Of a stretch of DNA of 64,000 nt, positions 56,961-64,000 are shown in pieces (the stretch's first letter is position 1; the number at the start of each line of letters is the position of its first letter). This DNA is from Kiloniella sp. EL199. Its GTDB lineage: Bacteria; Pseudomonadota; Alphaproteobacteria; Kiloniellales; Kiloniellaceae. The DNA is taken from the NCBI RefSeq assembly GCF_900313065.1, contig NZ_OMPU01000014.1, positions 62,001-126,000 of the forward strand, given 5' to 3'. The notes beneath the pieces are model-generated. The model saw only the letters and a program-made list of their open reading frames with translations, did no database searches and was not told the DNA's origin. Made by a program: the position numbers and the translations under genes.

Positions 56961-58517
56961 TCATGAAGCCGTCACATCGTAGGTGGCAAGAATTTTCCCA
57001 GAAAGTGCATCTTCGCAATAGAGGCTGACATCATATCCCCATAATTGAGCAATTCGGCGCATCACCTGCTCGGCTTCCTTACCGTCAATTGGCACATCAT
57101 CATGGACCATATGACGCAAAGTAATCGCCCTGTCACCTTCAAACTCTACATCGGCAACCTGAATATCCAGTGTCATAGCCGAGACTGTATACGACTTTGC
57201 CAAAGCACTCCGGATTTTTTTATATCCACGACTATCGTGAATGGCATCAACCTTTAAGTGAGGCAGAGAGGAATTATCATGGATCTGAAACAACCTGAAA
57301 TCCCGGATAAGTTTCGGGCTTAGAAATTGTAAAATAAAACTCTCATCCCTGTAGTTTGCCCAGGCGTCTTTCAGAACTTCAATACCATTTTTAGATCCCG
57401 CTATATCGGGAAACCATAACTTATCTTCATCAGTCGGATCATCGCAGATACGGTAAATATCCTGCATCATTGCAAAGCCGAGAGCATATGGATTAATACC
57501 ACTCCATCTCTGATCATCGAAATCCGGTTGAGCGACTACACGGCTGTGATAATCAATGAACTCAAGCATTGCACCCTCGGTAATCAACCCCTTATCAAAA
57601 AGCCTGTTCATAATGTAGTAATGGCAAAAACAAGCACAGCCTTCATTCATCACTTTGGTTTGCTTTTGCGGATAAAAATACTGGGCAATATTTCGAACAA
57701 TTCTCAAAATTTCACGCTGCCAATCTTCCAGTATGGGGCTATGCTTTTCAAAAAAATAAAGAAGATTGGCTTCAGGTAATCCAAACTTGGCCATATTAGC
57801 TTCTTGGCGCTTGCTCTTTACCTCTTCGTCCTCTGCATCAGCTTCTTTATGCGGCAATGTCCGCCAAATGTCCCTATAGTCAGTGCGTTTATGCTCTTCG
57901 CGATCATCTATACGCTGTTGCGCCATTTCTCGGGACATCGGAACAGGTCTTGAATAGTGATCGACAGCATTTTCACGAAGTGCGTGTGCTGCATCCAACA
58001 ATTCTTCCACCGCTTCAACACCGTGTCGCTCTTCACACTTACTAATATATTCGCGGGCAAAATGCATGTAATCAAGAATTGCCTCGGCGTCAGTCCATTG
58101 TTTAAAGAGATGGTTATTCTTGAAGAAATGGTTATGCCCAAAAGCAGCATGGGCCACGACCAGCGCCTGCATCGTCATGGTGTTTTCTTCCATGATATAG
58201 CTAATGCAGGGACTTGAATTTATCACAATTTCATAAGCGAGACCGCGCATGCCTTTGCGATAATAAAATTCATCCTGAACAAAGCTTTTGCCAAATGACC
58301 AGTGATTATACATCAACGGCATTCCAATACCTGAATAGGCATCCAACATCTGCTCAGAAGTTATAACTTCTATTTGATTAGGATAAACATTCAAGCCCAG
58401 CTCACTATTCGCGATTTCTTCTATGGCATCATAGACACGATCAAGCTTCTCAAAGCTCCATTCAGCACCTTCATAGAGATGTTTCTGAGGCTTTTGTACT
58501 TTCTGCGCCTTCGCCAT
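56961..58517 (-). CDS. spoVR: SpoVR family protein
   Basis: A 518-residue SpoVR/YcgB protein. GMRGLAYEIVINSSPCISYIMEENT and the YYIMNRLFDKGLI segment (core CFCHYYIMNRLF) are family marks. The protein forms a complex with YeaG/PrkA and YeaH in E. coli and is involved in stationary-phase and nitrogen stress; its biochemical activity is not known. It is the third gene of prkA-yeaH-spoVR, 63 bases after yeaH. Confidence 0.95.
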   Translation of the reverse strand: MAKAQKVQKPQKHLYEGAEWSFEKLDRVYDAIEEIANSELGLNVYPNQIEVITSEQMLDAYSGIGMPLMYNHWSFGKSFVQDEFYYRKGMRGLAYEIVINSSPCISYIMEENTMTMQALVVAHAAFGHNHFFKNNHLFKQWTDAEAILDYMHFAREYISKCEERHGVEAVEELLDAAHALRENAVDHYSRPVPMSREMAQQRIDDREEHKRTDYRDIWRTLPHKEADAEDEEVKSKRQEANMAKFGLPEANLLYFFEKHSPILEDWQREILRIVRNIAQYFYPQKQTKVMNEGCACFCHYYIMNRLFDKGLITEGAMLEFIDYHSRVVAQPDFDDQRWSGINPYALGFAMMQDIYRICDDPTDEDKLWFPDIAGSKNGIEVLKDAWANYRDESFILQFLSPKLIRDFRLFQIHDNSSLPHLKVDAIHDSRGYKKIRSALAKSYTVSAMTLDIQVADVEFEGDRAITLRHMVHDDVPIDGKEAEQVMRRIAQLWGYDVSLYCEDALSGKILATYDVTAS

Positions 58518-58580
58518 AGGGACTCCTTTCTATAGCTTCACGAATTAAACAGCTTTTAGGATCTCAAAGTTACTCGGTAC

Positions 58581-59885
58581 TTAACTGTCTGCGGCATTCT
58601 CCTTGGAAAATAAATCTTGAAAAACAGGGAAGATGTCATTCGGCTTAACCACTCTTCGCATCGCAAACTGTTCAAACCCTGCAGTAAGTTGCGCATAAAT
58701 CCGCCAGAGATCAGTCATGTTTTGTTCGTCTTTAAAAATTTCCAGTTCTTGTTCATCCATAACTTCAATATAGGCAAAATATTGGCACGCAGGTAAAATC
58801 ACATCCCCCATAATGGCCAGACACTTTTCCCGGTCACTGGCAAAATTATCACCATCAGATGCTTGCGCCGCATAGACATTCCAATCGCCAAGTGGATAGC
58901 GATCTTCCAGAACTTTCTGCATTTCTTCCAAGGCAGAGGAAACAATGGTCCCGCCCGTTTCTCTGGAATAGAAAAAGGTCTCTTCATCAACCTCTTTGGC
59001 CATGTGCGTATGGCGAATAAAGACCAGTTCAACCCGCTCGTATTGTGTAGAAAGAAACAGATGCAGGAGCATAAAAAATCTCTTCGCCAGATCTTTCATG
59101 CTTTCACTCATAGATCCGGAAACATCCATCAAACAGAACATGACAGCACGTGTGTTCGGTTTTGGAATTTTTGTGAAAGATTTATACCGTACATCCAGGG
59201 GATCTATATAGGGAACAAATCGCCGACGATGCTCCAACTGCTCAAGTTTTTCCTGTAACTCTTTCAGCTTTTTGGTTTTCCGTCCTCTCGCCTCCAGTTC
59301 AAGGATCTCTTCACGTAGCGTGTTGAGCTCTTCGTTACCTGGCCGCTTCATAGAAATTCGCCGGGCAAGGCTATGACGCATTGTCCGCTTCAAGTCCATA
59401 TTGCTTGGTGATCCAACGCGGACATATCCTGCACGCTGTTTCTCGAATTCAACTTCTTCTTTCAATGAAGTCTTCACTAGGTCGGGCAGCTCCAGATCTT
59501 CAAAGAAGACATCCAAAAACTCTTCTCTTGAAAGAGAGAACTGAAAGCTGTCCTCCCCTTCTCCATCTTCACTGGCTTTTTTACCACCCTGACCTTCCCC
59601 GCCTTTTGGTGGTCGCTTTATTTGATCACCTGTCGAAAACTCTTTGTTCCCGGGAAGAACACGATCATGTTTGCCCTTGGTGTAATCATATTTAAACCGA
59701 GGTTCGTTTAAGCCCTTAGAGGGGATGGTTATGCGGCCATTATGACCAATATCAGTCACTTTACCGCCATTCACAGCCTCTTTCACAGCTTTACGGATCT
59801 GGCTTTGAGCACGACGAATAAACCGCTGCCGATTGGGTAAACTCTTGCCCTTTGGGTTTAGCCGCCTGTCAATAAAATGCATCAT
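58581..59885 (-). CDS. yeaH: YeaH/YhbH family (DUF444) protein
   Basis: A 434-residue protein from the ATG at 59885 that belongs to the DUF444 family. FIDRRLNPKGKSLPNRQRFIRRAQSQI (core DRRLNPKGKSLPNRQRF) is the typical start, and FCLMDVSGSMSESMKDLAKRF holds a DxSxS metal site of a vWA-type domain. It works with PrkA and SpoVR in stress adaptation. A TTG at 59918 would add eleven residues; the leader between it and the ATG has a strong GGAGG with a three-codon frame. Confidence 0.93.
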   Translation of the reverse strand: MMHFIDRRLNPKGKSLPNRQRFIRRAQSQIRKAVKEAVNGGKVTDIGHNGRITIPSKGLNEPRFKYDYTKGKHDRVLPGNKEFSTGDQIKRPPKGGEGQGGKKASEDGEGEDSFQFSLSREEFLDVFFEDLELPDLVKTSLKEEVEFEKQRAGYVRVGSPSNMDLKRTMRHSLARRISMKRPGNEELNTLREEILELEARGRKTKKLKELQEKLEQLEHRRRFVPYIDPLDVRYKSFTKIPKPNTRAVMFCLMDVSGSMSESMKDLAKRFFMLLHLFLSTQYERVELVFIRHTHMAKEVDEETFFYSRETGGTIVSSALEEMQKVLEDRYPLGDWNVYAAQASDGDNFASDREKCLAIMGDVILPACQYFAYIEVMDEQELEIFKDEQNMTDLWRIYAQLTAGFEQFAMRRVVKPNDIFPVFQDLFSKENAADS

Positions 59886-59932
59886 GCTGTTTAATCCACT
59901 TAATCCATTACCTCCCAAGGTTTCCTGCTTAC

Positions 59933-61876
59933 TTAGCCTGCTTTATTCACACGCATGTACCAGTCAACCAAACGATGGACCTGTCGCTTGCTATACCCAC
60001 GATCAACCATCCGATCGACAAATTCATTGTGTTTGGACTCTGTCTTCTTATCTTTTTTGGATCCGAAGGAAATCACAGGCAACAGGTCTTCCACCTGACT
60101 AAACATCCGCTTTTCAATAACTTCCCTTAACTTTTCATAGGACGTCCAACGCGGGTTTTGCCCTTTATTATTTGCCCGGGCACGCAAAGTGAATTTTACG
60201 ACTTCATTTCTGAAGTCCTTGGGATTTGAAATTCCTGCAGGCTTTTCAATTTTGGACAACTCTTGATCCAGAATACGCGGATCCAACAATTGTCCTGTAT
60301 CCGGATCTTTGAAATCATGACCCTCAATCCATGCATCCGCATAGGAAATGTAACGGTCAAACAGATTTTGGCCGAAGTCAGAATAAGATTCCAGATAGGC
60401 TTTTTGAATTTCATTCCCGATAAATTCAGCATAACGAACTGATAGATAACCTTTGATGAATTCAAGGTATCGTTTTTCTATCTCATCCGGGAATTGTTCC
60501 CGCTGTATTGCCTGTTCCAGCACGTACATCAAATGGACAGGATCGGCAGCAACTTCATTCGGATCATAGTTAAATGTTTCCGCCAGAACCTTGAAGGCAA
60601 AACGAGTAGAAACGCCATTCATTCCTTCATTCTGCCCCGCAGCCTCCCGATACTCTTGGATTGGCTTTGCATTTGGATCGACATCTTTGAGATTATCACC
60701 GTTATAAACGCGCATTTTCGAGAAAATATTGGAATTCTCATGCTCTTTTAAACGCGTCATGACACTGAACTGTGACATCATTTCCAAGGTTGCCGGAGCA
60801 CAGTGAGTTTCGCTTAAATCACTGTCTCTGAGTAGTTTATGATATATGTCAGCTTCTTCGTTTGCCCTTAAGCTATAAGGAACCTTGATTACACAGACAC
60901 GATCAATGAAGGCTTCGTTATTTTTGTTGTTCTTGAAATTTTGCCATTCAGATTCATTTGAATGTGCCAAGATGATGCCCTGAAATGGAATAGCGCCCAA
61001 ATTTTCTGTTCCCACATAGTTGCCCTCTTGCGTTGCAGTCAGTAAGGGGTGCAGCATTTTAATCGGCGCCTTAAACATCTCGACAAATTCAAGAAGTCCC
61101 TGCGTCGCCATATTCAGACCACCACTATAGGAATAGGCATCAGAATCATTTTGGCTGTAATATTCCAGTTTTCGAATATCAACTTTTCCGACCAGCGTCG
61201 AGATATCCTGATTGTTTTCATCTCCAGGCTCTGTTTTGGAAATACAGATTTGACGTAACTTTGACGGATACATCTTCACCACAGTGAATTTAGAAATATC
61301 TCCTTCAAACTCTTCTAATCGCTTAAGCGCCCAAGGCGATATCAACCCCGTCAAACGGTGTTTGGGAATCTGATATTTGTCTTCCAGCAAATCGCCCATG
61401 GTTTCCGGGTTAAACAAACCAAGCGGAGATTCAAAAATAGGACTGATATGGTCTCCGGCTTTCAAAACATAGACCGGGCAGTTTTCCATTAAGATCTTCA
61501 ATCTTTCGGCGATCGAAGATTTACCACCCCCTACCGGCCCCAATAAATAAAGGATCTGTTTCTTTTCTTCGAGCCCTTGGGAAGCATGTTTGAAGAAACC
61601 AACAATACGTTCGACAGTTTCTTCCATACCATAAAATTCGCTAAAACTCGGATAACGCTTGATCGTCCGGTTCATAAAGATCCGCCCCATACGCTCATCC
61701 TGACTGGTATCGAAAAGTTCAGGTTTGCCAATAGCATCCAGCATTCGTTCTGCAGTTGAGGCGAACATACCCTTGTCTTCACGACACCCGGACAAGTAAT
61801 CCCTCAACGACATTTCGCTTTCTTGCCGGCTATCATATAGCTCGGAATAAGCTTCGAAAATATCGGTCTTGGGCAT
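59933..61876 (-). CDS. prkA: PrkA family serine protein kinase
   Basis: A 647-residue PrkA/YeaG. The N-terminal AAA-like region has Walker A GPVGGGKSS in LYLLGPVGGGKSSIAE and FQGIILAHSNESEW as a later motif; the C-terminal kinase-like region follows from about residue 400. In E. coli YeaG is a stress kinase or protease that forms a complex with YeaH and YcgB. It is first of prkA-yeaH-spoVR; 14 bases separate its stop from the TTG-start alternative of yeaH. Confidence 0.95.
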   Translation of the reverse strand: MPKTDIFEAYSELYDSRQESEMSLRDYLSGCREDKGMFASTAERMLDAIGKPELFDTSQDERMGRIFMNRTIKRYPSFSEFYGMEETVERIVGFFKHASQGLEEKKQILYLLGPVGGGKSSIAERLKILMENCPVYVLKAGDHISPIFESPLGLFNPETMGDLLEDKYQIPKHRLTGLISPWALKRLEEFEGDISKFTVVKMYPSKLRQICISKTEPGDENNQDISTLVGKVDIRKLEYYSQNDSDAYSYSGGLNMATQGLLEFVEMFKAPIKMLHPLLTATQEGNYVGTENLGAIPFQGIILAHSNESEWQNFKNNKNNEAFIDRVCVIKVPYSLRANEEADIYHKLLRDSDLSETHCAPATLEMMSQFSVMTRLKEHENSNIFSKMRVYNGDNLKDVDPNAKPIQEYREAAGQNEGMNGVSTRFAFKVLAETFNYDPNEVAADPVHLMYVLEQAIQREQFPDEIEKRYLEFIKGYLSVRYAEFIGNEIQKAYLESYSDFGQNLFDRYISYADAWIEGHDFKDPDTGQLLDPRILDQELSKIEKPAGISNPKDFRNEVVKFTLRARANNKGQNPRWTSYEKLREVIEKRMFSQVEDLLPVISFGSKKDKKTESKHNEFVDRMVDRGYSKRQVHRLVDWYMRVNKAG

Positions 61877-62117
61877 TATGACCTCCTCTGTATATATTGG
61901 CGTAGCCTGTGATGCATTCCTTCATAAATCAGCCTGTGTCATCTGTTTTAACCAATGGAACTTCAGAAGGCTGAAACCAAAATCCATCAAAAAGCGCACA
62001 AGAAAATCAATAAAACTCTAATCACTTGATACTGCTCTTATATTTTTTACGCTTCATCCAAGAAGGTGGATTAACTATTTTTGTTTTTATTTCATAAAAA
62101 GTTTTATCCACAAAAAA
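61877..62117. promoter_or_regulatory. Upstream region of prkA
   Basis: About 240 bases between the ltaE terminator and the prkA start. A GGAGG ribosome binding site lies just upstream of prkA. No gene or sigma-54 site is supported. It should hold the promoter of prkA-yeaH-spoVR. Confidence 0.4.
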
Positions 62118-62153
62118 AGCCTCGGTAAAACCAAGAGGCTTGACCGAGGCTAC
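62112..62153 (-). terminator. Terminator after ltaE with alternative pairings
   Basis: AGCCTCGGT (62118-62126) and ACCGAGGCT (62143-62151) form a perfect 9-bp stem followed on the minus strand by seven T. An alternative pairing AAGCCTC with GAGGCTT shares the left arm. Confidence 0.87.
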
Positions 62154-62174
62154 TTCACAAGACAAAAGATCGTT

Positions 62175-63212
62175 TTATGTCCTCAATTCTTTCGCGACTT
62201 CAGCAAAACGATCAACATCAGATTGATTTGAATTAAAGGACATAACCAAACGAACCAATGATCTTTCTTCCCCCGGGATCATTTCATAAAACTCAAATCC
62301 GGCACTTTTGAGAGAAGTTACCATCGCTTTTGGCATCATCAGGAACAAAATATTGGCCTCCACAGGATGAATAAATTTAATCTCTGAGTGATCGGATAAA
62401 AGTCTCGCCATCCGTTGTGCCATGTCATTAGCCTGTCTGGCATTTTTCCGCCACAAATCATTATCCAGATAGGCAGTTAACTGGGCAGACAAAAAACGCA
62501 TTTTTGAAATAAAATGCCCACCACGAACTCGCCTGTTTTCCAATTCTTTGACGTTGGCTTTATCGAAAAAAACAACGAGCTCAGCACCCATTGCTCCATT
62601 TTTTGTCGCCCCGAAAGAAAGAACATCAACACCGGACCGCCATGTAAGGTCTGCTGGTGAACAGCCTGTTCCCACAACAGCATTGGCAAAACGCGCACCA
62701 TCCATATGAACCTTGAGATCGTTCTTTCTTGCAACCTCCGTTATCGCTGCAATTTCATCTGGTTGATATAACGTTCCTGCTTCTGTTGTTTGAGTTAAGC
62801 TAACCAAAGAGGGTTGAGCATGACGAGGAACACCTCGGCCAAAAATAGCATTTTCCAACTCAGTATGAGAAAATTTTCCATGGTCACCAGCCAGAGGAAT
62901 AAGCTTCGCGCCACCTGTATAAAATTCAGACGCACCACACTCATCTACATTAATATGTGCCTCTTTATGACAATATACCGTGCCATAGCCTGGGGTTAAC
63001 GAGGCAATAGGTAAGACATTAGCAGCTGTTCCACTAATAACCGGAAATACAGTGACATCTGTTTCAAAAACTTCTGACACTTTGCCAGACAGACTATCAG
63101 TCCATTGATCAGCACCATAACTCATTGCCGCGTGCTCATTATTTGCACGCATTAATGAGTCCATAATCTCTGGCGATACACCTGTTACATTATCAGAGGC
63201 AAAATTAGTCAT
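62175..63212 (-). CDS. ltaE: Low-specificity L-threonine aldolase
   Basis: A 345-residue PLP fold-type I enzyme that cleaves threonine or allo-threonine to glycine and acetaldehyde. The PLP lysine is in SFGATKNGAMGAE, HMDGARFANA carries the Asp/Arg of the cofactor pocket, and the SDNVTGVSPEI opening is characteristic. The length fits. The D-enzyme-like gene at 38952 is unrelated in fold. It is followed by a terminator and preceded by a small membrane protein. Confidence 0.94.
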   Translation of the reverse strand: MTNFASDNVTGVSPEIMDSLMRANNEHAAMSYGADQWTDSLSGKVSEVFETDVTVFPVISGTAANVLPIASLTPGYGTVYCHKEAHINVDECGASEFYTGGAKLIPLAGDHGKFSHTELENAIFGRGVPRHAQPSLVSLTQTTEAGTLYQPDEIAAITEVARKNDLKVHMDGARFANAVVGTGCSPADLTWRSGVDVLSFGATKNGAMGAELVVFFDKANVKELENRRVRGGHFISKMRFLSAQLTAYLDNDLWRKNARQANDMAQRMARLLSDHSEIKFIHPVEANILFLMMPKAMVTSLKSAGFEFYEMIPGEERSLVRLVMSFNSNQSDVDRFAEVAKELRT

Positions 63213-63266
63213 ATAACTTGTCCCATAAGTCTTTCGCTATTGCTGAAAACATTCCTTGGCAACACT

Positions 63267-63632
63267 TCAATCCGTCGAAATATCAATCTGCCAGCCGCCG
63301 ATTTTGGTACCATTAAGACTGTCATAAAGTTCCACACGCTGACAGTCACGCGTAAGCTCGCCATCAAATCTAAAGAGAACACGGCCTTCAAGTAACTGTG
63401 TATCAGCCAAACGACAGCCTGCTGGAATCTTGATAGAGACAGTATCAAAAGGCTCACCCGATCCATCAGCTAACTTTCCAGCAACTTTCTTTTCAGAAAG
63501 CATTTCCACTTCTTCGCTTTTTTTTGAAAGGGTGCCATCGCTTAATCGTGTAGAGATCGTGTAAATCACTACAGCAAAACCGACAACAAGTAGAATAGTC
63601 ATTATAGCGACGGCTATCTTAATAGCTTTCAT
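63267..63632 (-). CDS. Unrecognised small membrane-anchored protein
   Basis: A protein of 121 residues from the ATG at 63632. One N-terminal hydrophobic segment (about 8-28, AVAIMTILLVVGFAVVIYTI) is followed by a soluble, mostly beta-looking part with a Cys pair in IPAGCRLAD and GELTRDCQRVELYDSLNGTKI. This resembles DUF6476-type proteins of alphaproteobacteria, but I cannot be sure of the family. It diverges from the pseudouridine synthase gene and precedes ltaE. Confidence 0.65.
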   Translation of the reverse strand: MKAIKIAVAIMTILLVVGFAVVIYTISTRLSDGTLSKKSEEVEMLSEKKVAGKLADGSGEPFDTVSIKIPAGCRLADTQLLEGRVLFRFDGELTRDCQRVELYDSLNGTKIGGWQIDISTD

Positions 63633-63731
63633 CTTGTACAACCCACGAGTAAAAGGAAATCATGTAATAAGCGAGCAAGATCTGTTCGGCAAGCCAAAGC
63701 AGCTTAAAAGAAAAGCCTATACGAGGGAAAC

Positions 63732-64000
63732 ATGCCAGATAACGGCGATATCGCGAATGACTCACAGATGTACAGTTTGATCGTCTCTGATGCTGAAAAG
63801 AAACAACGCCTTGATCGCTTTCTTGTTCAACACCTTTCTGATCTTTCCAGAAGTCGTATTCAGGCTCTTATTACTGAAAAGTGCCTTACCATTGACGAAA
63901 TGATCATCGAAACACCAAACTATCGATTAAAGCCCGGACAGACAGTTCGCTTAATCGTTCCCTCCGCAGCAGATCCTGAGCCTGTTGCCCAGAACATCCC
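63732..64000 (+). CDS. RluC/RluD family pseudouridine synthase, N-terminal part
   Basis: The frame starts at an ATG at 63732 with GAGGG upstream and continues past the right edge. Only the S4 RNA-binding domain is seen: LDRFLVQHLSDLSRSRIQALITEKCLTID, followed by a PGQTVRLIVP strand. This is the N-terminus of RluC/RluD-type 23S rRNA pseudouridine synthases; the catalytic domain lies outside the window, so subtype is open. Confidence 0.88.
   Translation, partial: MPDNGDIANDSQMYSLIVSDAEKKQRLDRFLVQHLSDLSRSRIQALITEKCLTIDEMIIETPNYRLKPGQTVRLIVPSAADPEPVAQNI

Overview
The window is chromosomal DNA from an alphaproteobacterium of moderate-to-low GC content, probably a marine member of the Rhodospirillales/Kiloniellales type (genus is inference). 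The strongest markers are a circularly permuted (two-piece) ssrA gene at about 41965-42290 encoding the tag ANDNSREVALAA, an alphaproteobacterial-type SspB next to it, a PAS_5-type protein, the ribbon-helix-helix protein beside fumC, and an mreB-mreC-mreD-mrdA-mrdB cluster. I see no insertion sequence, prophage, CRISPR array, rRNA or ordinary tRNA; the tmRNA is the only RNA gene I recognise.

Layout. 1-4.3 kb: cobalamin genes (cobN N-terminal part, cobW and cobU on the minus strand, bluB divergent). 4.4-9.2 kb: pepN, an iron-type regulatory region between bfd and a nitroreductase with three Fur-box-like sequences, and two small unknown or PAS proteins. 9.4-10.7 kb: a lone UDP-HexNAc 6-dehydrogenase. 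10.8-16.4 kb: the rod-shape operon. 16.7-20.2 kb: ilvB-ilvN-ilvC. 20.3-27.8 kb: miaA, serB, degP, DUF2065, hflC, hflK and divergent mrp. 27.9-29.2 kb: a DUF1194 vWA-like secreted protein and folA. 29.4-35.4 kb: a hydroxyproline catabolic cluster: GntR regulator, trans-3-hydroxyproline dehydratase, semialdehyde dehydrogenase, D-amino-acid-type oxidase and 4-hydroxyproline epimerase. Three near-identical 13-mers lie in its three promoter regions. 35.6-41.9 kb: two small membrane proteins, a chemoreceptor, a rhomboid protease, a D-threonine-aldolase-type enzyme and thyA. 42-49.5 kb: ssrA, sspB, acnB, small genes, fumC and the RHH protein. 49.5-54.8 kb: a large AsmA protein, a Rap1a-like secreted protein overlapping an MFS transporter.

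54.8-61.9 kb: a same-strand array prkA - yeaH - spoVR - HPt protein - LuxO-like sigma-54 activator. The last two look like the LuxU/LuxO output arm of vibrio quorum sensing, here in an alphaproteobacterium and downstream of the PrkA stress operon. 62-64 kb: ltaE, a small membrane-anchored protein, and the start of an RluC/RluD-family pseudouridine synthase running off the end.

The most interesting points are the LuxU/LuxO-like pair with its unusual start, the GntR-box trio with the incomplete hydroxyproline pathway, and the ssrA-sspB adjacency that places a degradation tag next to its adaptor. Most of the window is ordinary core genome.
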